DNA of 64,000 nucleotides from Bradyrhizobium betae (GCF_004123905.1 NZ_MZXW01000054.1:236663-300662); one strand, 5' to 3'; numbered from the stretch's first letter, positions 43,390 through 51,366 are shown. Translations and numbers: made by a program. Notes: a model not told the origin generated them from the sequence alone.

Positions 43390-43718
43390 TTGGGACATAT
43401 CTGAAAACAATCAAGGTCTGAAAAGCGCAACGCCGCGCAAGCGGAATATCATCGCTTGGCGGCGTCCGTTTAGGTATTGGGCGCTGAAATCCCCCAACAC
43501 TCATATGTCTACGGCGACAGCCAAAGGTTCGATGAATCCGTACTAATTCTGTGCCGCTCGGACAGCGCCAATGCCTTGAAATATCGCGCGGAAGTAGCGT
43601 TGTGCAGGGAATGAGCGCCAAGGCTTTGGATCGCTGGCTTTGGAGCGCTCGGGCCTGGTCCGCGCGAACGTCTCGGGACGCAATAGGCCGGGCGCCTGCT
43701 CCGGGCCATCAAGTCCGG
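43390..43718. other. Gene-poor stretch with a shared short motif
   Basis: 329 bp. Contains GGCGCTGAAATCCCC (43480-43494), the same 14-15 bases that occur as an inverted pair at 51758-51771 and 51874-51887. No gene supported. Confidence 0.4.
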
Positions 43719-44093
43719 CTAGATGCCGGCGCTGGCATTGGCACTGGAAGCACTCTGAGCATTCGTGCCGAGCGAGCCCTGCGCGTTGTAGGTCTGTCCC
43801 GCCTGGCTGCCTTGACTGTTTTGCGCGCTCCCCGACGTCTCGACCTCGGTCGTGCCGTCGGAATAGGTGATCGTCGTGGTGGTGATGCCGTCCATGGTGA
43901 TGGAGACCTCGCTGACGACGGTCTTGGCCGAGCCACCGCCGCCCGAGCCCGAGCTTCCGCCCGCCGATTGCGAGGACGATGTCGCCGAGGTCGAGGACGT
44001 CGCTGATGTCGATGTTGTCGCGGACGACGACGTGGCGGTCGATGCGGACGTCGTCGCCGCCGCGCTGGTTGACGCAATCGCACTGATCGACAT
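43719..44093 (-). CDS. Ser/Thr/Ala-rich low-complexity protein (124 aa)
   Basis: MSISAIASTSAAATTSASTA opens a Ser/Thr/Ala tract of about 60 residues, then SAKTVVSEVSITMDGITTTT forms a short ordered beta segment, then a Gln/Asn/Ser/Ala-rich tail. No signal peptide. Such proteins occur near flagellar or surface genes in Bradyrhizobium, but nothing like that is here. Function unknown. Confidence 0.6.
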   Translation of the reverse strand: MSISAIASTSAAATTSASTATSSSATTSTSATSSTSATSSSQSAGGSSGSGGGGSAKTVVSEVSITMDGITTTTITYSDGTTEVETSGSAQNSQGSQAGQTYNAQGSLGTNAQSASSANASAGI

Positions 44094-44411
44094 GAAAGCC
44101 TCGCCTGGAAGAGCCCCGGGGCGCAGCAACAGTTGCGCGCCCTATTCTCCCCTTGAACGCGGCAGGCGCGCGAAGCAGGCGCCGGTGGCGGAAAAAAATC
44201 GATTGCCACGTATGTCCGCGCCCGAGGCGAGCAACCAAACGCGGCGCAGCGCGTTGCCGCTTTCCCACCTGTCCGGGTATCCGCCACGCCTCAGCGGGGC
44301 CTGCCGGGACAATTACCTCGTCTCACGTCCGTGTGAGCTGGAGCACGGCCGGTGAATTTATTCAGGCGAGCTGAGACCAATGAACAGCGGACCACAAGGC
44401 AAGGGGATGCT
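44094..44411. other. Intergenic region upstream of two divergent small genes
   Basis: 318 bp between the Ser/Thr-rich gene (minus) and the 53-residue membrane peptide (plus). No repeat or strong promoter recognised; AAGGGG at 44402-44406 serves the peptide gene. Confidence 0.35.
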
Positions 44412-44573
44412 GTGAGTCAGATCGATACCACCGACAAACTCGCCGAGGCGCCGGAGACCGGAAGCTCGTTGTTCGCTCTGTGCGGGCTCGGCGTCGCCGG
44501 GATTGCGATGCTGGGCTGGGTCGGCGCCCTCGCCTGGATCGCCTGGCGCCTCGTTGACTGGCTGCTGTTCTGA
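44412..44573 (+). CDS. 53-residue single-span membrane peptide, paralogue of 19729-19890
   Basis: GTG start seven bases after AAGGGG. Acidic head MSQIDTTDKLAEAPETGSSL, then one membrane helix FALCGLGVAGIAMLGWVGAL and a Trp-rich end (AWIAWRLVDWLLF). Identical in length to its paralogue and alignable without gaps, with conserved G30, I31, M33, L34, W36, G38, L40, W42 and W50. The GxxM-LxW pattern suggests a helix-packing face. Function unknown. Confidence 0.7.
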   Translation: MSQIDTTDKLAEAPETGSSLFALCGLGVAGIAMLGWVGALAWIAWRLVDWLLF

Positions 44574-44596
44574 CGTCCCGGCAATCCCCGATCACA

Positions 44597-45322
44597 TCAA
44601 TAGTGATAGTTCACGCCGACGGTTGCGGCATGGATCGTATCCTTGAGATGGGCCACGGTGATGCCTTCGACGGGACTGATCAGCTGGATCGGGCCCTTGG
44701 TGCCGAAGTCGTGGTAATTGTATTCGACATTGGCCGACCAATTTTGCGCAAACGCCCATTCGACGCCGGCGCCCAATGTCCAGCCGGTCCGCATCACCGA
44801 CGCGCTGGGATCGATCGCAAAACCTGCGGCCGGACTGATGTAGGCATCGTCGACCTTCTCGTGGGTCCAGGCGACGCCGCCCCGTGCATAGAACAGCCAG
44901 CCCAGGCCGTAGGCGTAGCCGATCCGTCCGGTGATCGAGGCCAGAAAATCGTTCTTTAGGCCGAACTGCGACGGCACGGCGATGTAGCCGAGCGCGGGAA
45001 ATCTGACGCTGCTGCCATGGTGGCTCGACAAGCTCGCTCCCGCGGCACGGCCCTCGGCGCCGACGACCCAGTTGGATGCGAATTGATGATCACAGCCGAT
45101 CTGTCCGCCGCCGACAAAGCCGGCCGCACCGAAATCGAGTGTCCCCCCGGCGCTGTTGATCGTGCGATCATCGCTCGCGGCGCCGCCGAGATGGACGCCG
45201 ACATAGCAACCGGTCCAGTTGAATGTGACCGGAGGCGCAGGCGTCGCTAGCGCATAATCAGCCGCTGACGCCGTCGTCGCAGACAAAGCGAGAATCGCCG
45301 CGCCGCATAGAGCTCTCAACAT
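44597..45322 (-). CDS. Outer-membrane beta-barrel protein (Omp25/RopB-like)
   Basis: 241 aa. Signal peptide MLRALCGAAILALSATTASA, then FNWTGCYVGVHLGGAA, the usual start of Rhizobiales eight-stranded barrels. Alternating aromatic strands follow (NDFLASITGRIGYAYGLGWL, GWTLGAGVEWAFAQNWSANV) and the protein ends TVGVNYHY, a penultimate-His/terminal-Tyr barrel end. Size and pattern fit the porin-like Omp25/31 family. Unusual: a Cys in the first strand motif where Phe is normal, paired perhaps with GQIGCDHQF. Confidence 0.85.
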   Translation of the reverse strand: MLRALCGAAILALSATTASAADYALATPAPPVTFNWTGCYVGVHLGGAASDDRTINSAGGTLDFGAAGFVGGGQIGCDHQFASNWVVGAEGRAAGASLSSHHGSSVRFPALGYIAVPSQFGLKNDFLASITGRIGYAYGLGWLFYARGGVAWTHEKVDDAYISPAAGFAIDPSASVMRTGWTLGAGVEWAFAQNWSANVEYNYHDFGTKGPIQLISPVEGITVAHLKDTIHAATVGVNYHY

Positions 45323-45566
45323 GTTCGGACATTCCCCGTTGCACGCGCGGAGACATTGGTACGCGAGGCTGGCGCGGAGGTTGTGTGCAGGACAAGATGT
45401 CGCGGGAGCGGTCTGCCGGCTTGACCGCAAGGGTTGCGACGACCGGGGATTCCGCGGGTCGAAGCCGAGGCAAACCATCAATCGTTTGGGCCGCGGACCG
45501 CGCGCGAGCTATTGCACGTCTTCGATACCGACGCGGATCAGCTGGCCAAGCTCTTCTTTGGTCATG

Positions 45567-45737
45567 TCAGTCCGACTCTGCATCGTCTGATCTTTTGAGC
45601 ACGTCGGTCTCGCCCTCCGCCTTTTTCGCGTCAGATGCGAGATCATCGATCAGCTTCAAGTGGGCTTCCAGTCTCTCGGCATCTGCTTTCGGACTGATGC
45701 CTTTCAAGGCCTTCTTCGGTTTTTTCTCTTTACCCAT
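45567..45737 (-). CDS. Small charged hypothetical protein (56 aa)
   Basis: MGKEKKPKKALKGISPKADA and then a helical acidic/basic tail (LEAHLKLIDDLASDAKKAEG) ending DDAESD. Cytosolic, very charged. The frame extends 25 codons upstream, but the ATG at 45737 opens the compositionally uniform part. No family identified. Confidence 0.5.
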   Translation of the reverse strand: MGKEKKPKKALKGISPKADAERLEAHLKLIDDLASDAKKAEGETDVLKRSDDAESD

Positions 45738-45980
45738 AAGTTGGTGCCGCCCCCACCTGCCCTGACGGCACGTACCAAGCGCTTTCCAGACTAACAAGTC
45801 GAAATGCGTCAAGTTGCCTCATGAAGCGGGGTCCCCATGGGGATATCGCCGAAGCAACGTGTTTCAAGGGTCCCCTTGATTGATCAACCGGAATTGTTCT
45901 CTTTCGGGCTGTACATTTCCAAATGTTTCTGGCTGTGTCCGTCGCGTCATGCAACCAGAAACCTCGGGCCAACCCCGCTA

Positions 45981-46643
45981 ATGAGTTTGATACAGAGGCT
46001 GCGTAGAAGACTTTTCCCGCCCCGGGACGTGATTGAAGGCTACGAAAACGATCAGCTCATAGAGACCATCTATCGCAAGACCGTTGCTTTTCGGCCCGAG
46101 GGCGATTGGCCGCTCGTCGCGAATTTGAAGGCAGTGCTTGATTTCGGGGGTGGGGCCGGCATTCATTATAAGCTCGCGCGGCAGCAGTCGCCGGGCATTC
46201 GCTGGGCTGTTGTCGAGACGCCAGCGATGGTTCGGAGGGCCAGTGAATTGGCGACCGATCAGTTGAAGTTTTTCGACGACATCCAGAAGGCTGCGAATTG
46301 GCTCGGGAGCATCGACCTGATGCATTCCAACGGCGCGATCCAGTATGTCGACGACGCCCTCGAAACCGTGGAAGCGCTATGCGCGGCACGGCCCGCCAGG
46401 ATGGTCTGGTATCGCGTCCCGATCGGCGACGTTGCGAGGGCAGAAGTGCAGACGTCGTTACTCAGCAACAACGGCCCGGGCCAGCTCGCAGCGGATACTG
46501 ACAAGCTGGTCAAGTATGAGCGCCACTGGATTCCAGAAGGAGCTTTTGTTGCCGCTCACAACGGATACCAGTTGAGCGAGAGTGGACCGGATCCTCGCGA
46601 GCGGGGCAGTCAGCAATTCACCTTCGTTCGCTCCACCGATTGA
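45981..46643 (+). CDS. TIGR04325/LIC12133-type methyltransferase-like protein
   Basis: 220 aa with a Rossmann SAM-type loop VLDFGGGAGIHYKLA, then WAVVETPAMVRRA, the acidic-strand partner, and IDLMHSNGAIQYVDD at motif 4. This set matches the putative methyltransferase family TIGR04325, usually in surface-polysaccharide clusters. Here it stands alone; GC is slightly lower than flanks. Start MSLIQRLRRRLFPP at 45981; an in-frame upstream extension lacks family features. Substrate unknown. Confidence 0.7.
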   Translation: MSLIQRLRRRLFPPRDVIEGYENDQLIETIYRKTVAFRPEGDWPLVANLKAVLDFGGGAGIHYKLARQQSPGIRWAVVETPAMVRRASELATDQLKFFDDIQKAANWLGSIDLMHSNGAIQYVDDALETVEALCAARPARMVWYRVPIGDVARAEVQTSLLSNNGPGQLAADTDKLVKYERHWIPEGAFVAAHNGYQLSESGPDPRERGSQQFTFVRSTD

Positions 46644-46864
46644 CGTTGTTTGCCGGACGGACTCTGATCGGTGCTGGGCGCCGCCGATACGACACGGAGC
46701 GGCTAGAGCGGCCGACACGCTTTACCGCCGGAGCGCGCCGGCCCGCGGGACATGGCGACAAGCGATCGGGCTGCGATGGAGGGCAGCGTCCTGCCCGTTT
46801 CTTCCCAAGGGGCATTTCCGGGAGGGTCGGACCGCTCTTTTCTATCGTAAGTGCTTGAAGTTGC

Positions 46865-46941
46865 TGGTCGGGGCAGCTGGATTCGAACCAACGACCTGCA
46901 GTACCCAAAACTGCCGCGCTACCAGGCTGCGCTATACCCCG
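46865..46941 (-). tRNA. tRNA-Pro (anticodon TGG)
   Basis: Minus-strand cloverleaf: acceptor CGGGGTA..., D-arm GCGCAGCCTGGTAGCGC, anticodon stem GCAGT/ACTGC with loop TTTGGGT (TGG at 46907-46905), T-arm with GGTTCGAATCC, and encoded CCA at 46867-46865. Lies just after the DUF192 gene on the same strand. Confidence 0.96.
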
Positions 46942-47015
46942 AATGTCCGGCGAGCCCCGTCGATACACGCTTCCAGGCGGCCCAGCAAGGCTGGCAACGC
47001 CGCCGCCGGCTGGCC

Positions 47016-47501
47016 CTATTTGCTTCCGAACAAGGGGTGGCCGACGCGGTCACCGGGGCGGATGCCGTATTTCTGCGCCGTTCCCGCCACCACCTCCAGA
47101 ACGGCCCGGGCGGGCCCCCTCGACGAGACGATCTTGGTCGACATCGGCTCGGTGTTCTCGGCGATGCGCAGGATGCGGCCGTCGGCACGGATGAAGATCA
47201 TGTCGAGCGAGACATAGGTGTTCTTCATCCACATCGACACTTCCTGCTCGGGATTGAAGTCGAACAGCATGCCTTTGCCGTCTGCGAGCTCCTTCCGATA
47301 CATCAGGCCGGTCTGCTTCTCTTGCTCGGTCGTCGCTATTTCGACCGAGAACACCTGCACGCCGTTCTTCGTGACGATCTCTAGCGGCTGGAAGTCGGCG
47401 GCGCCAACAGGCGCGCTGGCGGCGGTCAGGCCTGCAATGACGAGGACGGCGGCAAGCCAGCTCCGGGCAAAGCACCAGGCGGCCGTTCGATTGAAATTCA
47501 T
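47016..47501 (-). CDS. DUF192 family secreted protein
   Basis: 161 aa. Signal peptide (SWLAAVLVIAGLTAASAPVG) then the compact DUF192 beta-barrel: FSVEIATTEQEKQTGLMYRK, MLFDFNPEQEVSMWMKNTYV, LDMIFIRADGRILRIAENTE and a GIRPGDRVGHPLF end. Soluble periplasmic; function unknown. The order double-cold-shock gene, DUF192, tRNA-Pro on one strand is familiar from Rhizobiales. Confidence 0.88.
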   Translation of the reverse strand: MNFNRTAAWCFARSWLAAVLVIAGLTAASAPVGAADFQPLEIVTKNGVQVFSVEIATTEQEKQTGLMYRKELADGKGMLFDFNPEQEVSMWMKNTYVSLDMIFIRADGRILRIAENTEPMSTKIVSSRGPARAVLEVVAGTAQKYGIRPGDRVGHPLFGSK

Positions 47502-47617
47502 GGGGGCACTCAAGGCGTGGGAATGGAACAGTCCTACGCGGCGACCGCCCGAAAAGCCAGAGGCGCGCCGGCTGGCCGGCGCGCCTCTGCTCACGATTGC
47601 GGGAATTGGAGAAGCTA

Positions 47618-48250
47618 CTAGTGCGACTGCAGCCCTGGCGACCCCGTCTCGGGATGGATCTCGGCCGCCATCATGCCCTTGGAACCAGGCCCGAAGCGGA
47701 CCAGCACATATTGGCCGGGGCGCAATTCGGTCATGCCAAAGCGACGCAGCGTCTCCATGTGCACGAAGATGTCGGGCGTGCCCTCGCCGCAGGTCAGGAA
47801 GCCGAAGCCGCGCAGCCGGTTGAACCATTTCACCTGGGCCCGCTCGAGCCCGCTGGTCGCGGTCACCGTGACATGGGTGCGCGGCGGCAGCATCTGCGCC
47901 GGATGGATCGCGGTCGATTCGTCCATCGAGACGACGCGGAAAGCCTGGTAGCCCTTGGCGCGCTGGATGCACTCGACGACGATGCGGGCGCCCTCGTAGG
48001 CGGTCTGGAAGCCGTCGCGCCTAAGCACGGTAACGTGCAGGAGCACGTCGGGCCAGCCATTATCGGGAACGATGAAGCCGTAGCCCTTTGAGGCGTCGAA
48101 CCATTTGATGACGCCGTGAACCTCGACGAGGTTGGCGCTGGCCTCACCTAACCCGGTGAAAGGGCTGAGCGCGCCGTCGCGACCGCTGCCGTGTTCGCCG
48201 ACCGCGGGAACCCCAACCTTCTTGGACTCAAATCCGTCCGACGACCCCAT
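47618..48250 (-). CDS. Cold-shock protein with two CSD domains
   Basis: 210 aa RNA/ssDNA-binding protein. First CSD at about 40-105 with GVIKWFDASKGYGFIVPDNG, second at about 140-205 with AQVKWFNRLRGFGFLTCGEG and DIFVHMETLRRFGM. RNP1 (KGYGFI; RGFGFL) and RNP2-like (DVLLHV; DIFVHM) motifs are present in both. The acidic/disordered N-terminus (MGSSDGFESKKVGVPAVGEH) is variable. Start at 48250 preferred; upstream Met codons exist. Tandem CSD proteins are normal in Bradyrhizobium. Confidence 0.88.
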   Translation of the reverse strand: MGSSDGFESKKVGVPAVGEHGSGRDGALSPFTGLGEASANLVEVHGVIKWFDASKGYGFIVPDNGWPDVLLHVTVLRRDGFQTAYEGARIVVECIQRAKGYQAFRVVSMDESTAIHPAQMLPPRTHVTVTATSGLERAQVKWFNRLRGFGFLTCGEGTPDIFVHMETLRRFGMTELRPGQYVLVRFGPGSKGMMAAEIHPETGSPGLQSH

Positions 48251-48449
48251 AACCCCGGACCCCACACATGCCATGCAACCCGCCACATTGGCGGCGCTCG
48301 AATCACGCGTCTTAAGAGAATGTTCTCACTTCGACGCGACGCGAATCTTTCGACTCAAAAGATAACACTCCCGGTTGCGACGCATAGACAAAAAAGAGAT
48401 TCGCCGGAACCTATGAACAGCTTGCACAGCAGCGAATCAAATTAACGCC

Positions 48450-49211
48450 TCAATTCCCGACAAAGGGTCCGAGCGTTTCGCCGATGTCGTGGCGGATGAC
48501 GAGGTCGGCGATGTCGTCCTGCTCGGTTGGCTCGCGATTGATGATCACCAAACCTGCACCCGAATTCTTCGCCATCATCGGAAAGCCGGCCGCGGGCCAA
48601 ACCACGAGCGAGGAACCGATCGCGATGAAGAGGTCGCAATGCTGCGATAGCTCCGTTGCACGCTGCATTTCATCCTCGGGCATCATCTGACCGAACGAAA
48701 TTGTCGCGGTCTTCACCGGCTCGTTGCACACGGTGCAGTTAGGCGCGGCGCCGTCATCATCGAAGCGGCGCTTCACCCAACCCAGCTGGTAGGCCTGCCC
48801 ACATCCGATGCACTTCGCAAAAGTTGTATTCCCATGAAGTTCAATCACGTGCTCCGCGGCGAAGCCCGAGGCCTGGTGCAGATTGTCGATGTTCTGGGTG
48901 ATGATGGCTGGAATCTTGCCGGCGCGGTACAGCGAGGCGAGCGCGCGATGGCCGCGGCCGGGCTTTGCCGCCGCAAACACCTCGTCCATCGCAAAGCGCC
49001 GGCGCCAGGATTCATCGCGGGCCTCCTGGCTCGCAACGAACTCGCCGAACTCGATCGGACGGTAGCGCGTCCAAATTCCGCCCGGCGAGCGGAAGTCGGG
49101 GATGCCGCATTCGGTCGAGATGCCGGCGCCGGTGAACGGCACGATGGTCTTCGCTTCGGCGATCATGTCGCCGAGACGTTCGACGCCGCTGCGAAGATCC
49201 GATGCAATCAT
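48450..49211 (-). CDS. cobB: NAD-dependent protein deacylase, sirtuin (CobB/Sir2)
   Basis: 253 aa. NAD-binding FTGAGISTECGIPDFRSPGG, TQNIDNLHQ, and the catalytic His in ELHGNTTFAKC. The structural zinc site is two CxxC pairs (CIGCGQAY and NCTVCNEP), then ISFGQMMPED and IGSSLVVWPAAGFP. Class III-like bacterial sirtuin removing acetyl groups from lysines, for example on acyl-CoA synthetases. Stands alone. Confidence 0.92.
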   Translation of the reverse strand: MIASDLRSGVERLGDMIAEAKTIVPFTGAGISTECGIPDFRSPGGIWTRYRPIEFGEFVASQEARDESWRRRFAMDEVFAAAKPGRGHRALASLYRAGKIPAIITQNIDNLHQASGFAAEHVIELHGNTTFAKCIGCGQAYQLGWVKRRFDDDGAAPNCTVCNEPVKTATISFGQMMPEDEMQRATELSQHCDLFIAIGSSLVVWPAAGFPMMAKNSGAGLVIINREPTEQDDIADLVIRHDIGETLGPFVGN

Positions 49212-49481
49212 GGGCGCCCCCGATTTGATTTTGCGCTAGCTGCGTCGCGTACAAGCGACAAGATTATTGACGCTGTTATCCACTGCCAAAGAAACTCGCG
49301 AAGCAAGACATGGGGCGGCAATTTTTTCCGACCTTCGCTTATCACAATCCTGCAATGCCTCCTCCCCATTGACGCCCCAATCAGAAGCGCCAATGCATGT
49401 GTTAACGCGACTCAACGTGATTGCGGCGGCAGTGCGTGAGTTCAGTAGTGCACACATACTCACGTGTAGAGGGGATTTGAC

Positions 49482-49646
49482 ATGACCGAGGACGAACAAC
49501 GCAAGATCCGCGAACGCGAAGAGATTGCCGCCCGCGTCGCCGCCTTCCGTGCCACCCAGGAAAAATTCAAGCGCGAGCGCGACGAGTATTTCGTCTCGAC
49601 ACTCGAGAATGCCCGCAAGGTGGAACGGCCCTCGCTCTGGCCGTAA
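49482..49646 (+). CDS. Small helical charged protein (54 aa)
   Basis: MTEDEQRKIREREEIAARVA, then AFRATQEKFKRERDEYFVST, ending ERPSLWP. One long amphipathic helix, cytosolic. Strong support: GAGGGG six bases before the ATG and a clean bidirectional terminator right after the stop. No family identified. Confidence 0.65.
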   Translation: MTEDEQRKIREREEIAARVAAFRATQEKFKRERDEYFVSTLENARKVERPSLWP

Positions 49647-49670
49647 GACATTTTCTGATCGACACACATG

Positions 49671-49701
49671 AAAAAAGCCCGGAGCAACGCTCCGGGCTTT
49701 T
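49671..49701. terminator. Bidirectional terminator
   Basis: GCCCGGAGC (49677-49685), loop AAC, GCTCCGGGC (49689-49697), with AAAAAA before and TTTT after. Ends the 54-residue gene on the plus strand and the Tyr/Gly-rich gene on the minus strand. Confidence 0.9.
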
Positions 49702-49715
49702 CGTTTGTTCCGCCG

Positions 49716-50006
49716 TTACCAGTGGCGGTAGTAGTGGTGGTGCCGGTAGTACGGGCCGCCGCCGTAATAGGCATAGGGGCCAGGTCCGTAGTCATAATAG
49801 GCGGGGCCGCCGTAATAGCCGTAGCCCGGGCCATAGCCATACGGATGGGACGCGGCGATCGCGCCCGCGGTGATCGCGCCGGCGGCGAGGCCGAATGCGA
49901 GGCCCGGACCGATGCCGCGACCGCGCGCCTCTGCAGGCGCAGGCGCTGCGACCGCGGTCAAGCCGACGGCTGCGACGGTGGCCAGAACTGCCAGTGTCTT
50001 CTTCAT
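49716..50006 (-). CDS. Secreted Gly/Tyr/His-rich small protein (96 aa)
   Basis: Signal peptide MKKTLAVLATVAAVGLTAVA with cleavage near AEARG. A short Gly/Ala helix (GIGPGLAFGLAAGAITAGAI) precedes a Tyr/Gly/Pro tract (YGYGPGYGYYGGPAYYDY) and a His-rich end (YYRHHHYYRHW). An excellent ribosome site (GAAGGAGGA) precedes the ATG. Common Bradyrhizobium envelope peptide; the His/Tyr tail might bind metal (speculation). Confidence 0.75.
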   Translation of the reverse strand: MKKTLAVLATVAAVGLTAVAAPAPAEARGRGIGPGLAFGLAAGAITAGAIAASHPYGYGPGYGYYGGPAYYDYGPGPYAYYGGGPYYRHHHYYRHW

Positions 50007-50181
50007 GACTCTCCTCCTTCGCATCTCGGGAAGACAACATCGGCGGCCTGCGATGGTTGCACGCGCTGCGGAACCGAAAGCCGCCAAAAAATTCGCGTGC
50101 AAGGGGAACGAAAGCGCGCGGTGCGTATTGAGCTTACAAGTGCGGAGCCTCCGCTATCCGGTAGAGGTGACAGCACGAAAG

Positions 50182-50217
50182 CCCCGTCAGTATCCTCCGC
50201 GATGCTGGCGGGGTTTT
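50182..50217 (+). terminator. Plus-strand terminator with no annotated gene upstream
   Basis: CCCCGTCAG (50182-50190) pairs with CTGGCGGGG (50205-50213; one G-T) and is followed by TTTT. The preceding plus-strand interval 50007-50181 has no supported gene, so a small RNA or short leader transcript may end here, ahead of the gene at 50290. Confidence 0.65.
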
Positions 50218-50289
50218 CAGTTTCACGAATGAAAATGGCAGCAGACGTGAAACGCTGCCAAACGGGGCGCTGGACGCGAGGAGGAGAGA

Positions 50290-50520
50290 TTGCCGATATC
50301 CGCGTTGCTGGCCCGCATCCGCCGGCTCGTCCCCCAATCCGGCGATGGGCATTACGACGAGATCGTTCGCAATTTCGGTGTCGGCGCGCTGCGCCCGCCT
50401 CCGACGCCGATGACCGACGGCGAGCTGGCGCGCGCCATTGCCGAGTTCCTCAAGGAGGCACCGTCGAGCAAATCCGTTGCTGCCCTCGGCCGCCGGCTCG
50501 ATCCCTCCTCTCCGCTGTAG
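50290..50520 (+). CDS. Small hypothetical protein (76 aa), TTG start
   Basis: MPISALLARIRRLVPQSGDG, middle RPPPTPMTDGELARAIAEFL, end LGRRLDPSSPL. Soluble, helix-rich. The TTG start is accepted because GAGGAGGAGA lies directly upstream, among the best ribosome sites in the window. Possibly co-transcribed with the 41-residue frame that follows. Confidence 0.6.
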   Translation: MPISALLARIRRLVPQSGDGHYDEIVRNFGVGALRPPPTPMTDGELARAIAEFLKEAPSSKSVAALGRRLDPSSPL

Positions 50521-50611
50521 GCGGGTTTCTGTTCGGGAGCCGGGAACAAGCGTTTCGCGCACACGTTGAAATCGTCCTCACGCAAATGAGACGCGACCTG
50601 TGAGACACGAC

Positions 50612-50737
50612 ATGCCCGCCTGGCTCGAAATTCTGCTTAACCTGTCCGGCTATGCCGGCTTCGTCGCGCTCGCGCGCCGTGGCGCCGCGTGCCCGCAGGC
50701 GCCTGCCGACGATCGCGCTTACGGAGACGAGTGCTAG
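50612..50737 (+). CDS. Small membrane peptide (41 aa)
   Basis: MPAWLEILLNLSGYAGFVAL then ARRGAACPQAPADDR and a final Cys: one short hydrophobic helix and a polar tail. Its TAG stop is shared with the convergent 65-residue gene: the tetranucleotide CTAG (50734-50737) supplies both stops. Weak ribosome site. Confidence 0.4.
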   Translation: MPAWLEILLNLSGYAGFVALARRGAACPQAPADDRAYGDEC

Positions 50738-50931
50738 TTGGTGTGCGGCACCTGGCCGGCCGTGCGCACCAGCCGGTCCGCCTTGACCGCGACGCTGATA
50801 TCCTCGAGCTGCGGCCGCAGCGAGAAGCTGATCACCACGAAAGCGAGACAGAAAAGCGTGCCGACGATGGCAACGCGCCGGTAGGTGTGGCGGTCGCCTT
50901 GATAAAAGGAGGGTTCTGAAAAAGGTGTCAT
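50734..50931 (-). CDS. Small membrane protein (65 aa)
   Basis: MTPFSEPSFYQGDRHTYRRV head, membrane helix AIVGTLFCLAFVVISFSL, periplasmic tail (RPQLEDISVAVKADRLVRTA). The head looks conserved (I recognise the EPSFYQGDRHTYRR style from Bradyrhizobium). Function unknown. Tail-to-tail CTAG overlap with the preceding gene. Confidence 0.6.
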   Translation of the reverse strand: MTPFSEPSFYQGDRHTYRRVAIVGTLFCLAFVVISFSLRPQLEDISVAVKADRLVRTAGQVPHTN

Positions 50932-51119
50932 GGCAAAGCTGCTTCTGGCAAAATCGTTTCTTGCTTGTCTTTGCCAGACACCTACTCCAAGCAGCCGCAA
51001 GCGCAACGCGATTGGGTTTTTAACCTAACCGAATAGGGTTATCGGCATCCGCTGCAAACTTTAGTTAGGCAGAGCGGGACTGGCGTTTCGTCAAATGATG
51101 CGACCGGCTTTGTTCCAGC

Positions 51120-51186
51120 TTCGCCCGCCTTTCGTTCTCGAAGAACGAATCGGAATCGCAGAAATCGGCGCGAAGCAACTCTTAAC
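51120..51186. repeat. Dispersed hairpin repeat, copy B
   Basis: Core TTCGTTCT-CGA-AGAACGAA is a perfect stem-loop (51131-51149), followed by TCGGAATCGCAGAAATCGGC, GAAGC and CTTAACA. Same module order as copy C, 179 bp on. Confidence 0.75.
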
Positions 51187-51298
51187 AAATCGTTTGTATG
51201 CAAACGAACGCGAGATAACGAACGCGAAAATCACGACAGGCGGGGGTGATGCTGCGCCGGATGTCCCGCATCGACACAGAAGCCACGGCCTGTTCTGC

Positions 51299-51366
51299 AT
51301 CCGACTCCATTTCGTTCGCAAAGAACGAATCGGAGTCGAGAAAATCGGCGAGAAGCGATTCCTAAC
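51299..51366. repeat. Dispersed hairpin repeat, copy C (best conserved)
   Basis: CGACTCC + TTCGTTC (51302-51317), loop GCAAA, GAACGAA + GGAGTCG (51323-51338): 14 paired bases with one internal mismatch bubble. Then GAGAAAATCGGCGAGAAGCG and CCTAACG. Shares its order with copies at 18241 and 51120. Confidence 0.75.

Noticed and set aside
43867..44355. Plus-strand Val/Asp/Ala frame opposite the Ser/Thr-rich protein
   Set aside because: It is the complement of a Ser/Thr repeat, giving an artificial VAD-rich product; the minus-strand protein has the more sensible composition and start.
46582..47384. Plus-strand frames across tRNA-Pro
   Set aside because: They run through the tRNA gene and opposite DUF192; the protein-like piece GSWIRTNDLQYPK is simply the translated tRNA.
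49668..50603. Plus-strand frame of 311 codons over the Tyr/Gly-rich gene and its neighbours
   Set aside because: It covers a signal-peptide gene with an excellent ribosome site on the other strand and crosses two terminators; the product is low-complexity.
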